A DNA stretch of 24,815 nucleotides, from positions 12,609 to 37,423 of the forward strand of contig DINC01000185.1 of assembly GCA_002425885.1 (NCBI GenBank), given 5' to 3'. The position numbers and the translations under genes were made by a program. Shown here piece after piece: positions 17,083-24,184 of this stretch (positions within the stretch are counted from its first letter, which is position 1; every line of letters begins with the position of its first letter). This DNA is from Spirochaetia bacterium UBA5550 (GTDB taxonomy: Bacteria > Spirochaetota > UBA4802 > UBA5550). The notes beneath the pieces are model-generated. The model saw only the letters and a list, made by a program, of their open reading frames with translations. It searched no databases and was not told where the DNA came from.

Positions 17083-17460
17083 ATGCCAAGAAACGCATTC
17101 AATGCAAAAAATACAAACCCCGTGGGGCCGTATTCTCATGTAGCGGAATCAGGGGGGCTCTTTTTCTTTTCAGGGCAGATCGGCCTTGACGGCGCCACTG
17201 GTAAGCTTGTGCCTGGCGGAATAGCAGTTGAAACAGAGCAGTGTTTTAAAAACATTTCAGCAGTTCTGGAGACTGCGGGGCTCTCTGAAAGTGATGTTAT
17301 CAAGGTAACTGTATTTCTTACTGACATGGGAAATTTTCCGGCGATGAACAGCATTTATGAAAAATACTTTTCAAAGCCCTATCCTGCACGGAGCACCATT
17401 GGCGTGGCCTCTCTCCCCCTTGGGGCCCTGGTTGAGATAGAACTTACAGCCCGCAGATAA
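17083..17460 (+). CDS. ridA: RidA family reactive-intermediate (enamine/imine) deaminase
   Basis: The 125-residue protein is the standard length for the YjgF/YER057c/UK114 (RidA) family. It has the expected order: NPVGPYSHV near the N-terminus (Tyr17), FFSGQIGLD, then ETEQCFKNISAVLETAGLS, VIKVTVFLTDMGNFPAMN and the signature PARSTIGVASLPLGALVEIE. Arg103 matches the catalytic arginine that binds the substrate carboxylate, and a Glu lies in the expected final strand. RidA hydrolyses 2-aminoacrylate and related imines made by PLP enzymes such as threonine dehydratase, preventing enzyme damage; trimeric and cytosolic. A GAGG sits 7 bases before the ATG. It appears monocistronic, with REP-like sequence on both sides. 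Confidence 0.95.
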   Translation: MPRNAFNAKNTNPVGPYSHVAESGGLFFFSGQIGLDGATGKLVPGGIAVETEQCFKNISAVLETAGLSESDVIKVTVFLTDMGNFPAMNSIYEKYFSKPYPARSTIGVASLPLGALVEIELTARR

Positions 17461-17480
17461 ACTTCTTGCTTTTTTTCAGG

Positions 17481-17505
17481 CGGCATGACATAATAAGTTA
17501 TGCCG
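17481..17505. repeat. Hairpin after ridA; possible terminator or solo REP end
   Basis: CGGCAT (17481-17486) pairs with ATGCCG (17500-17505) around a 13-base loop, 20 bases after the ridA stop, and is followed by GTTTT. This can act as an intrinsic terminator for ridA. Its left arm with the next three bases, CGGCATGAC, is the reverse complement of the left end of REP-doublet A (GTCATGCCG), so it may be a solo copy of that repeat end. Confidence 0.5.
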
Positions 17506-17548
17506 GTTTTATTTGATAAAATAGGGAATTATTTTTTTGCAGAAACGG

Positions 17549-17581
17549 AGTTCCGGAGAAGGGGTACCTGTTCCCGGAACT
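17549..17581 (+). repeat. Strong hairpin just upstream of the small membrane protein gene
   Basis: AGTTCCGG (17549-17556) and CCGGAACT (17574-17581) form a perfect 8-bp stem around a 17-base loop holding the palindrome GGTACC. It ends six bases before a 7-codon open frame (17587-17610) whose stop overlaps the start of the membrane protein gene. No T run follows, so it is more like a leader structure or protein site than a terminator. Confidence 0.45.
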
Positions 17582-17606
17582 ATCTCATGGCGGCGATTGA
17601 AACTAT

Positions 17607-18056
17607 ATGATCGACAGTCTCTTTTTATGGCTCCTTATATATCTTCAGATATCGGTATTTATTCATATACTCTTCATCGTCTCATACATTTCTGATAAGA
17701 GTAAATTCAGTTTCAGGGGATTCCTTCTTACCACATTTACAAATTTCGCCATAGGTATGGGCATACTCATTGTAATGATGAAAGATCCCGATGTTATCCG
17801 CAGGTTCAGCCTGGGGCCGGTGCTTTTTATTGAATCCGGTGTGGTCTTCTCTCTCCTTATATTTTTAAAAGTAATTATCACTGTGAGGATATTCAAGCGT
17901 ATGAAAAATCCTGAGAACTGGGATATAAGCTTTTTCGGGAAGAGGGTATACAAACAGGATGTGGTAAAAAAAGGGGAGCTGGCTACCTATTTCCTTACTC
18001 TCCCTTTTACTTTAATGAGCGGCGCTTACTTCCTGGTTAATCTATTCAACAGCTGA
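17607..18056 (+). CDS. Small integral membrane protein of unknown function
   Basis: The 149-residue protein has about four membrane helices: residues 5-27 (LFLWLLIYLQISVFIHILFI), about 38-56 (LLTTFTNFAIGMGILIVMM), about 70-92 (LGPVLFIESGVVFSLLIFLK) and 129-147 (FLTLPFTLMSGAYFLVNLF). Short charged loops lie between them, including KNPENWDISFFGKRVYKQD before the last helix. I do not recognise the family and see no catalytic or transport motif. The start has no good ribosome binding site. Its ATG overlaps the stop of a possible 7-codon leader frame (ATGA), so it might be translated by coupling. The 3' end overlaps the convergent sensor gene by 15 bases. Confidence 0.75.
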   Translation: MIDSLFLWLLIYLQISVFIHILFIVSYISDKSKFSFRGFLLTTFTNFAIGMGILIVMMKDPDVIRRFSLGPVLFIESGVVFSLLIFLKVIITVRIFKRMKNPENWDISFFGKRVYKQDVVKKGELATYFLTLPFTLMSGAYFLVNLFNS

Positions 18057-20288
18057 TGCTGCCTCTTTTTTAACCCCGAAATTTTTAATAAGCATTACGT
18101 GGTTCCCTTTGCGGCTGTAGATAATTTCGTCAAAGGCATTCTTTGTCATGATTATCCCCCTGCCGTGAGAGAGAAATGATTCATTGGGATTTTCGGATGT
18201 TCCGTTAAGGTATGTCTCAAAATTGAAACCTGCCCCTTCATCAGCTACAATATACATCACCTTGTCTTTTGAAACAGAATATTCGATGGTAACCTTTTTG
18301 TTTATGTTCTGCGGTTCAAACTGCCGCTGGCGTATAAGTTCAAAATAGCGGTCTTCAATAAGGGCCTGGGTCTTCTCCTCGAATGAAATGTCAAGGTTGC
18401 CATGTTCAATTGCGTTAATGATTATCTCTCTGAGCGCGATCTGTATCATCTTGATCTCCCAGGGCTCAAGGTATTTTACAAGGTTCCTGGTTACCCTGTG
18501 GGTGATTTCATCTGCGGTTATAAGGTAGTTCCCGATTGAATACTTCTGTTTTTCGTATTCAAAGTATTTCATAAGGGAGTCATCACCCATGTTATAAGCT
18601 TTTCCGAGGATTTCGTTTTTACCCTGAATATTAACATACTCAAGCTGTACATTCATCTCTTTAGGTTCTGTAATTATTGATGATATAAACTGCGCCCTGA
18701 ACTGTACCGGTTTTTTGGTTTTAACAAATTCATCCAGCTTCTCCAGCACAAGCAGTTTGGTGATTTGCGGTTCTATGTCGGTGTCATAGAGCAGCTCGTG
18801 GAAGGGGAGACCTCCGATTTTTTTCGGGTCAAGTTTCAGCTCATTTGCTATGGCATAGTTTGCTGTTATGAAGTTAAGGTCTTCATCGAGTGAAAAAATT
18901 ATATCGCTTGATCCTTCAACAAGGACTTTGTATTTCTCTTCTGAAAGGGAGAGCAGCCTGTGGGCCTCTTCTATCTCATGTTTGGACCTGTTCAGATTAT
19001 CAACAACCTTCTGCTGTGTTGAGATAACCTCCTGCTGCGCCTCATCCTTCTCCTTCTTCATTATATTTATTCTATCAGCAAGGGCTATCGAGAGGAGAAC
19101 CATCTCGAATCCTGAGCCAATCTGGAGCCCGTGCTCAGTGAGAAAATTATGCGGTATGAGCCCCATTACCCTGAGAGTGGATAATATAACTCCGATAAAA
19201 AAAGTCATCCATGCTATAAGGTAGAACCTTGCGGCACGGTTACCCCGGATAATACTAAGGTAGGCAGCAGGGAGCGCGGTTAGTATCATTGCAAGGGGGA
19301 GAATCTGCCCCGCGATTATAGTTATTGAATATGGAACAAAAAATGATGCTGCTGCAAGGAGCCCCCCCGCAATCATCAGTCCTGTCATTATTCTGCTGAA
19401 TACCGGTGTGTATTTTGGCATATCAAGAAATCTGAGTGAAAAGAGCGCCGCAAGAAAACAGCTCATCCCTATGAGGAACGGGTTTGCGTGCTTTCCCCAC
19501 CAGATATGATCCGGCCAGAGGTACTGGAATGCAAGGCCGTTCATCGACATCTGGAACATCCCGAAAAAAGAGATATATAGAATATAGCTTAAATAGTTTC
19601 TGTCTCTTGTGAAGATAAGCAGGAAGAGGTTGTAGAACAGCATGGCAATAATAATGCCATAATATATCCCGAAAAGGAAATTCTCAATCTGCATCTTGTT
19701 GTTAAAAGTAGTGATCTCCCAGAATGCAACAGGGAAGATCATGCCGTCATCAGTTTCAACACGCATGTAGAAAGTTCTTTCGCTGCCCGGGGGGAAATTT
19801 ACTGGGAAAACAAAATTCCGGTGTTTTATTGTTCTGTTAATAAAAGAAAAATCACGGCCCGTGGTGTCCTGCTGAAGAAGGTCGAGCTCCCCCCTTGAAT
19901 TTTTCCCGAATGTGTAAAGCTCAAGTCTGTCAAGGAGCGGAAAGCCGATTTCAATGTAACGCGTAATGTCTGACTGGGTGCTGTTTTCTGCCGAGAACCT
20001 TACCCAGTAGACAGATTTTGTAAAACCGAAATTCGGTATGTCGGAGGTGACAGGTTTGAACTGGGGGGAATAATTTTCAGATATTACAGAGTACAGGGTA
20101 AGCTTGCCGTCCGGGTCCTCCAGGATCTCACATGATCTACCCAGTGTAAATGATTTGATCGATTTATCGATCTGTCCAGGCTGAAGAGCGTAGCCTGTTT
20201 TTACTGTGGCTGCAAAGAACAGTATAAATGCTATGGAAACCAGCAGGGATTTCCCCGGATAATTTTTAACAGAATGTATATTTTTCAT
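18042..20288 (-). CDS. 7TMR-DISM sensor with PAS and RsbW-like ATPase domain
   Basis: The 748-residue protein has a signal/anchor (about 14-35) and an extracytoplasmic 7TMR-DISMED2-type beta domain (about 45-190, with SVYWVRFSAEN and IEIGFPLLDRLELY). Seven membrane helices follow (about 203-408), then a coiled coil (about 405-455), a PAS domain (about 455-565) and a GHKL ATPase domain (about 605-735). The ATPase N-box is EIIINAIEHGN (Asn625), the G1 motif is DEGAG (683-687) and the G2 region is SHGRGIIMTKNAFD. There is no HisKA dimerisation domain and no phospho-acceptor His, so this is not a classic histidine kinase. The layout is closer to RsbW-type serine kinases/anti-sigma factors. It probably converts an envelope signal into partner-switching output, but no partner is encoded next to it. 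CCGGAA before the ATG is a weak binding site; the promoter is listed separately. Confidence 0.9.
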   Translation of the reverse strand: MKNIHSVKNYPGKSLLVSIAFILFFAATVKTGYALQPGQIDKSIKSFTLGRSCEILEDPDGKLTLYSVISENYSPQFKPVTSDIPNFGFTKSVYWVRFSAENSTQSDITRYIEIGFPLLDRLELYTFGKNSRGELDLLQQDTTGRDFSFINRTIKHRNFVFPVNFPPGSERTFYMRVETDDGMIFPVAFWEITTFNNKMQIENFLFGIYYGIIIAMLFYNLFLLIFTRDRNYLSYILYISFFGMFQMSMNGLAFQYLWPDHIWWGKHANPFLIGMSCFLAALFSLRFLDMPKYTPVFSRIMTGLMIAGGLLAAASFFVPYSITIIAGQILPLAMILTALPAAYLSIIRGNRAARFYLIAWMTFFIGVILSTLRVMGLIPHNFLTEHGLQIGSGFEMVLLSIALADRINIMKKEKDEAQQEVISTQQKVVDNLNRSKHEIEEAHRLLSLSEEKYKVLVEGSSDIIFSLDEDLNFITANYAIANELKLDPKKIGGLPFHELLYDTDIEPQITKLLVLEKLDEFVKTKKPVQFRAQFISSIITEPKEMNVQLEYVNIQGKNEILGKAYNMGDDSLMKYFEYEKQKYSIGNYLITADEITHRVTRNLVKYLEPWEIKMIQIALREIIINAIEHGNLDISFEEKTQALIEDRYFELIRQRQFEPQNINKKVTIEYSVSKDKVMYIVADEGAGFNFETYLNGTSENPNESFLSHGRGIIMTKNAFDEIIYSRKGNHVMLIKNFGVKKEAASAVE

Positions 20289-20299
20289 TTTTTATTCCG

Positions 20300-20336
20300 G
20301 TTAACGATTGAATTATAGCAGTTAACGATTTAATTA
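20300..20336. repeat. 16-bp direct repeat flanking the sensor promoter
   Basis: GTTAACGATTGAATTA (20300-20315) and GTTAACGATTTAATTA (20321-20336) differ at one base and start 21 bases apart, two helical turns. Each contains the palindrome GTTAAC. On the minus strand one copy covers the expected start site and part of the -10, and the other covers the spacer. This spacing suits a regulator bound on one face of the DNA. Bound protein would block the promoter; autoregulation of the sensor is possible but not shown. Confidence 0.6.
20312..20320 (-). promoter_or_regulatory. Extended -10 promoter of the 7TMR-DISM sensor gene
   Basis: On the minus strand the sequence TGCTATAAT is a perfect extended -10 (TGnTATAAT). 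No good -35 lies 16-18 bases upstream, which is acceptable for this promoter class. Transcription would start near 20305, giving a leader of only about 17 bases before the ATG at 20288. Confidence 0.55.
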
Positions 20337-20342
20337 GTCCTC

Positions 20343-20430
20343 AATGTCATCTCCGCGCAGGCGGAGATCCATTATTTTAAAATATTGAATGCTATTAACA
20401 ATGGATTCCCGTCTTCACGGGAATGACATT
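20343..20430. repeat. REP-doublet (REPIN-like) palindromic element B
   Basis: The 88-bp element has 8-bp ends AATGTCAT and ATGACATT. The left hairpin is ATCTCCGC (20349-20356) with GCGGAGAT (20361-20368), and the right one is ATTCCCGT (20405-20412) with ACGGGAAT (20417-20424). ATCCATT (20367-20373) and AATGGAT (20400-20406) pair between them. The plan equals that of element A at 16897-16999: GTCAT end, hairpin, inner inverted arms, hairpin, ATGAC end. The stem sequences differ. It lies between two minus-strand transcription units, and an A/T-rich dyad at 20504-20521 also follows the peptidase gene. Confidence 0.75.
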
Positions 20431-20539
20431 CTGTATCGGATAACATAAAACAGGCTTAATTCATTCGTAAAATGCTGCAATACCTTATGTCCGCATAAAA
20501 TATATTCTTTTTCAAAAGAATTGTAAAGAAAATTTTACC

Positions 20540-21643
20540 CTATTTCACGGTATCGATAATAGAGAGTGCCAGTTTTGTACCTGACACAAGATCTTTTATA
20601 AGAATAAACTCTTCGGTGCTGTGAATTTTCTGCATGCCGCAGGCAAGGTTTATGGCCTTTAATTTTGATTCATTTATAATGTTGGTATCGCTCCCGCCCC
20701 CCATTGATACAAACTGAGGCTTCAGGCCGATTTTTTTCATTGCTTCTGCTGTGAGCAGGGATATCTGCTCCTCAGGTGAAATGCTGAAGCCTGCGTATTC
20801 AAGAGTCCTGTCTATTGAAGCCTTTGCTTTATGTTTAGCGCAGATTTTTTTTACTGTATCACGCACCTGTTTTTCAACATTAAGCATCTTTTTATTATTG
20901 ATAGACCTGACTTCAAGTTCGCATTGCGCCTCTTCAGCAACAATGTTGGTTGCCCTTCCGCCGGAGATAATACCTACGTTGAGAGTTGTCTCTTCGTCAA
21001 TCCTTCCGTTCGGGAGTTCAGTTATAATCTCTGAAAGCACCCTGATTGCGCTTATCCCCTTTTCAGGCGCCATCCCTCCGTGTGAGGCCTTCCCTTTTAT
21101 CTTTATGGCCATGTTGGAGTGGAATGGCGCTTTTACAACTATTCTCCCTATTGCTCCGCTGCTGTCGAAAACAAATCCGTATTTCGATTTAAGGAGTGAA
21201 AGGTCAAACCCCTTTATCCCCTTAAGCCCCTGCTCCTCAGCGCAGGTGAGCAGAACTTCAACCGGTCCGTGCGGGATTTTTTTCTCTTTCAGGTACTCAA
21301 AGGCTTCAATGAAAATTGCTATGGCAGCCTTATCATCTCCCCCTAAAACTGTTTTTCCGTCCGATGATATTTTTGTATCAGTTACAACGGTTTTTACGTT
21401 GTCGCATGGAATTACAGTGTCCATATGCCCTGATAAAAGTATGGTGCTCCGCTTTTCTGTGCCATTGAGCTTAACCAGCAGGTTGAAAGACTCGCCGCAC
21501 CTGTGCGTTGAACCCTCCCCGCCGAGCCTGTTGAATCTTTTAATTATATAATTCATCACATCTTTCTCTTTCCAGGAGGGGGATGAAATCTCCGCAAGTT
21601 CTGTGAATGTTTTTATAACTCTTTCTCTGTTAATTTCGTACAT
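20540..21643 (-). CDS. M20-family metallopeptidase, PepT-like
   Basis: The 367-residue protein matches the PepT-like branch of M20 (di-zinc exopeptidases). Visible active-site motifs are LLSGHMDTV (His73, Asp75), LGGDDKAA (bridging Asp104), TCAEEQGLKG (base Glu136, ligand Glu137), FVFDSSG (Asp160) and the C-terminal KIHSTEEF (His341). The inserted dimerisation domain (about 175-290) has KIKGKASHGGMAPEKG and IISGGRATNIVAEEAQCELE. It should be a cytosolic aminopeptidase or deacylase; substrate is unknown. I start at ATG 21643, where AAAAGGA lies at a proper distance. The frame is open to an ATG at 21802, but the extra 53 residues overlap the upstream gene and lack M20 character. It is the last gene of a three-gene unit, 20 bases after the nucleotidyltransferase. 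Confidence 0.93.
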   Translation of the reverse strand: MYEINRERVIKTFTELAEISSPSWKEKDVMNYIIKRFNRLGGEGSTHRCGESFNLLVKLNGTEKRSTILLSGHMDTVIPCDNVKTVVTDTKISSDGKTVLGGDDKAAIAIFIEAFEYLKEKKIPHGPVEVLLTCAEEQGLKGIKGFDLSLLKSKYGFVFDSSGAIGRIVVKAPFHSNMAIKIKGKASHGGMAPEKGISAIRVLSEIITELPNGRIDEETTLNVGIISGGRATNIVAEEAQCELEVRSINNKKMLNVEKQVRDTVKKICAKHKAKASIDRTLEYAGFSISPEEQISLLTAEAMKKIGLKPQFVSMGGGSDTNIINESKLKAINLACGMQKIHSTEEFILIKDLVSGTKLALSIIDTVK

Positions 21644-21663
21644 CGTGTTATCCTTTTTATATT

Positions 21664-24156
21664 CTATTGTATCTGGCTTAGCCTGAATTGTCTTATCTTT
21701 TCCGAGTAGTTCTGTATAAGCCTGTCCCTCTCCCTGACAGATTCCCCTTCGGCATATACATGAATAAGGGGCTGCGACGCGTCCGGCATAAGAAGAATCC
21801 ATGAGCTGCTGTTAATAATCTTAACACCGTCAATGAGTTCAACGCTTTTGCCGTCAGATTCAGAGGAGAGCATCCCCATGATAGAAGCTTTCTCCTCCAG
21901 GGCGCACTGGATCGTGGTACTGGCAAGGTTTACCTTCGGGAGCTGCTCCTTCACTTCACAGAGCTCCTTCTTTTCCAGTGTCAGGTATTCAAGAATTCTT
22001 AAGAATGTGATCATGGGGTCTGTTCTCTGTTCAAGGTAGGGGTACCTGCATTTACCGCCATAGAAGAGGTCTATGCTGTCCTCCGGGTTGCGGAGCTTTG
22101 TGGTTACCCATCTGATGTTGCCCCCATTATTTTCAATAAGTCTGCTTACAGCGTTTGATATATTAACAGGGAGACATATAGTCTCTATCTCTTTATGTTT
22201 GAGGTAGAGCATGCTCAGGATTGAGCTTATGTCGTCAGCAGTGAGGACATTACCTGTTTCATCGATAATTGTGATATTGGTGCCGTGAGGCCCGATGATT
22301 ACACCGATCTCCCGGTTCATCTTCGACATGTTGACCACGTTATAAATAGATTTTATTGTGCCGGTCATTATATCATATTCGGAGAGTGTCTCCTTCATCT
22401 GCCCGCGTAGAACAGTTGTTTCAATGTTCATCGATTCAAGGAGTTCAGGGAAGATATAGGAGGCTGTGCCGTTAAGGCAGTCAAGTATTACCTTCCACCC
22501 TCCGGAGCTTATCTTCTCTCTGTCCACATAGTTGAATACATTTGTTACGTATGAGCCTATCTGGTGAGAGGGGTAAATAAGCTCCCCTGTTTCAAATACG
22601 TCTTTTCTCGGGTAATCTCCTCTGAAGAAGATCTTCTCTATCCTTTTTTCTTCACTCAAAGGGATCTGAAAACCGTTTCTGTTGAAAAACTGTATGGCTA
22701 TATTCTGAAGTCCCGTAAGGTGGGTCACCTGAATATATATCCCCATATCCCCGTTGAAAAATTTTGTGCAGTACCTGTTCAGCGGAACAGACTCAAGTTC
22801 CATGTCATAGACGTCAATACCCATTGAGAGGAGGCCGGCAGTGAAGGCGTGGCTTATGAGAGCTGCCGCTTTGGTAACGTCACGGCTCAGTACAACCTTG
22901 GCGTGTTTACCCAGATGCGCGCCGATTGCCGATCCTAACTTTGATGCGAACTCCGGCGTAATCTTTACGTTGAAAGTTCCTGAAATCCCGTCAGACCCGA
23001 AGAGTGACTTCTTCTCTGTCTCCCCCCATATGAGGTCAGCGGAGATACGTGTCCACTGTTCAATGGATTTGTCGGGCCATACCCTGATCCCTGCCTGAAT
23101 CACAGCGCCGGAACCTATTGTGCAGTCATCTGCAACAACAGCGTCCTCGTAAATCGAAACGCCTTCGCCAAGGACGCACCTTTTCCCCACAACAGCGCCC
23201 CTGAGCTCGCACTTCCGCCCTATTACGGTATTGTGAAATATAACGCTTTTCTTAACAGAGGCATTCTCTTCGATGAGGCAGTTGTCCCCGATGACAGAAT
23301 ACTCGGAAACCTCGGCCCCCTTTTTAATACGCGCAAAATTTCCTATGATAATGGGGCCTTTAATCTTCGCGTCGGGGTCTATCTCGACATCACGGCCCAC
23401 CCATATATCATGGGCAATTTTTTTTCCGGGAATATCGATCTTTACTTTACCGTCGAGAATATCCTTGTGGACATTGCTGTACATGGCCAGGTTCCCCACG
23501 TCGCACCAGTAGTCCTCTGTGATGAATCCGTACATCGGGATCTTTTTTTTCCGGAGGAGAGGGAAGAGGTCAACTGAGAAATCAAATTTTTCATCTTCCG
23601 GTATATATCTTGTTATGTGGGATGGCTCAATTATATACATTCCGGTATTTACCGTGTCTGTAAATACTTCGCTCCACGATGGTTTTTCCAGGAATTTTTC
23701 AATACGGCCGTCGCTGTCTGTTATTACGATTCCGTAATCAGTAGGTTTTTTTGTTCTTTTAAGAATAATGGTTAGGGCAGATTTCTTCTCCCTGTGGTAT
23801 GCCAGCATATTTGTGATGTCAAAATCAATTATCCCGTCACCGCTCAGTATGATTGATGTTTCAGTTGTGTCGCCCAGCGCTTTCTTTACGCCTCCGGCAG
23901 TACCCAGCGGTTTCTCCTCAACTGAATAGGATATCCTTACACCGAGTTCTGAGCCGTCCCCGAAGTAGTTCTGGAAATTTTCAGGGAGAGCGTATATGCT
24001 GAGAACGATATCAGTGATGCCGTGATTTCTTAAAAGTCTGATGGAGTGTTCAATGGCCGGCCTGTTAATAACAGGAACCATCGGTTTAGCTCTGATGCAT
24101 GTCAGCGGACGGAGCCTTGTGCCCTCTCCCCCTGCCATTATTATTGCCCTTGTCAT
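21664..24156 (-). CDS. Sugar-phosphate nucleotidyltransferase fused to a degenerate phosphomannomutase-like domain
   Basis: The 830-residue protein has an N-terminal nucleotidyltransferase domain (about 1-235), with the pyrophosphorylase signature GGEGTRLRPL (9-18), the metal Asp of LSGDGIIDFD, FLEKPS and DYWCDVG. A left-handed beta-helix of hexapeptide repeats follows (about 250-375), then a phosphohexomutase-like region (about 385-825). It resembles the bifunctional mannose-1-phosphate guanylyltransferase/phosphomannomutase proteins, which make GDP-mannose for glycans. The mutase half seems inactive. The TASHNP serine loop reads QVTHLT (476-481), the DxDxDR metal loop reads GPHGTN (622-627), the GGExSGH sugar loop reads GGKCRYP, and the phosphate-binding end RPSGTEP reads MPDASQP. 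So the first half is probably the enzyme and the second half a structural or regulatory domain. GGGGGAG precedes the ATG. The nucleotide and sugar specificity are not proven. Confidence 0.9.
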   Translation of the reverse strand: MTRAIIMAGGEGTRLRPLTCIRAKPMVPVINRPAIEHSIRLLRNHGITDIVLSIYALPENFQNYFGDGSELGVRISYSVEEKPLGTAGGVKKALGDTTETSIILSGDGIIDFDITNMLAYHREKKSALTIILKRTKKPTDYGIVITDSDGRIEKFLEKPSWSEVFTDTVNTGMYIIEPSHITRYIPEDEKFDFSVDLFPLLRKKKIPMYGFITEDYWCDVGNLAMYSNVHKDILDGKVKIDIPGKKIAHDIWVGRDVEIDPDAKIKGPIIIGNFARIKKGAEVSEYSVIGDNCLIEENASVKKSVIFHNTVIGRKCELRGAVVGKRCVLGEGVSIYEDAVVADDCTIGSGAVIQAGIRVWPDKSIEQWTRISADLIWGETEKKSLFGSDGISGTFNVKITPEFASKLGSAIGAHLGKHAKVVLSRDVTKAAALISHAFTAGLLSMGIDVYDMELESVPLNRYCTKFFNGDMGIYIQVTHLTGLQNIAIQFFNRNGFQIPLSEEKRIEKIFFRGDYPRKDVFETGELIYPSHQIGSYVTNVFNYVDREKISSGGWKVILDCLNGTASYIFPELLESMNIETTVLRGQMKETLSEYDIMTGTIKSIYNVVNMSKMNREIGVIIGPHGTNITIIDETGNVLTADDISSILSMLYLKHKEIETICLPVNISNAVSRLIENNGGNIRWVTTKLRNPEDSIDLFYGGKCRYPYLEQRTDPMITFLRILEYLTLEKKELCEVKEQLPKVNLASTTIQCALEEKASIMGMLSSESDGKSVELIDGVKIINSSSWILLMPDASQPLIHVYAEGESVRERDRLIQNYSEKIRQFRLSQIQ

Positions 24157-24184
24157 AAACTCCCCCCTGTCAGGTCATAGAAAA

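Noticed and set aside
20751..21551. 266-codon open frame on the plus strand opposite the peptidase
   Set aside because: It is fully antisense to a gene with clear M20 motifs; its composition follows from the opposite frame and it has no recognisable domain.
21644..21802. N-terminal extension of the PepT-like peptidase to an upstream ATG
   Set aside because: The extra 53 residues overlap the nucleotidyltransferase gene in another frame, lack M20 similarity, and the ATG at 21643 has a good AGGA site.
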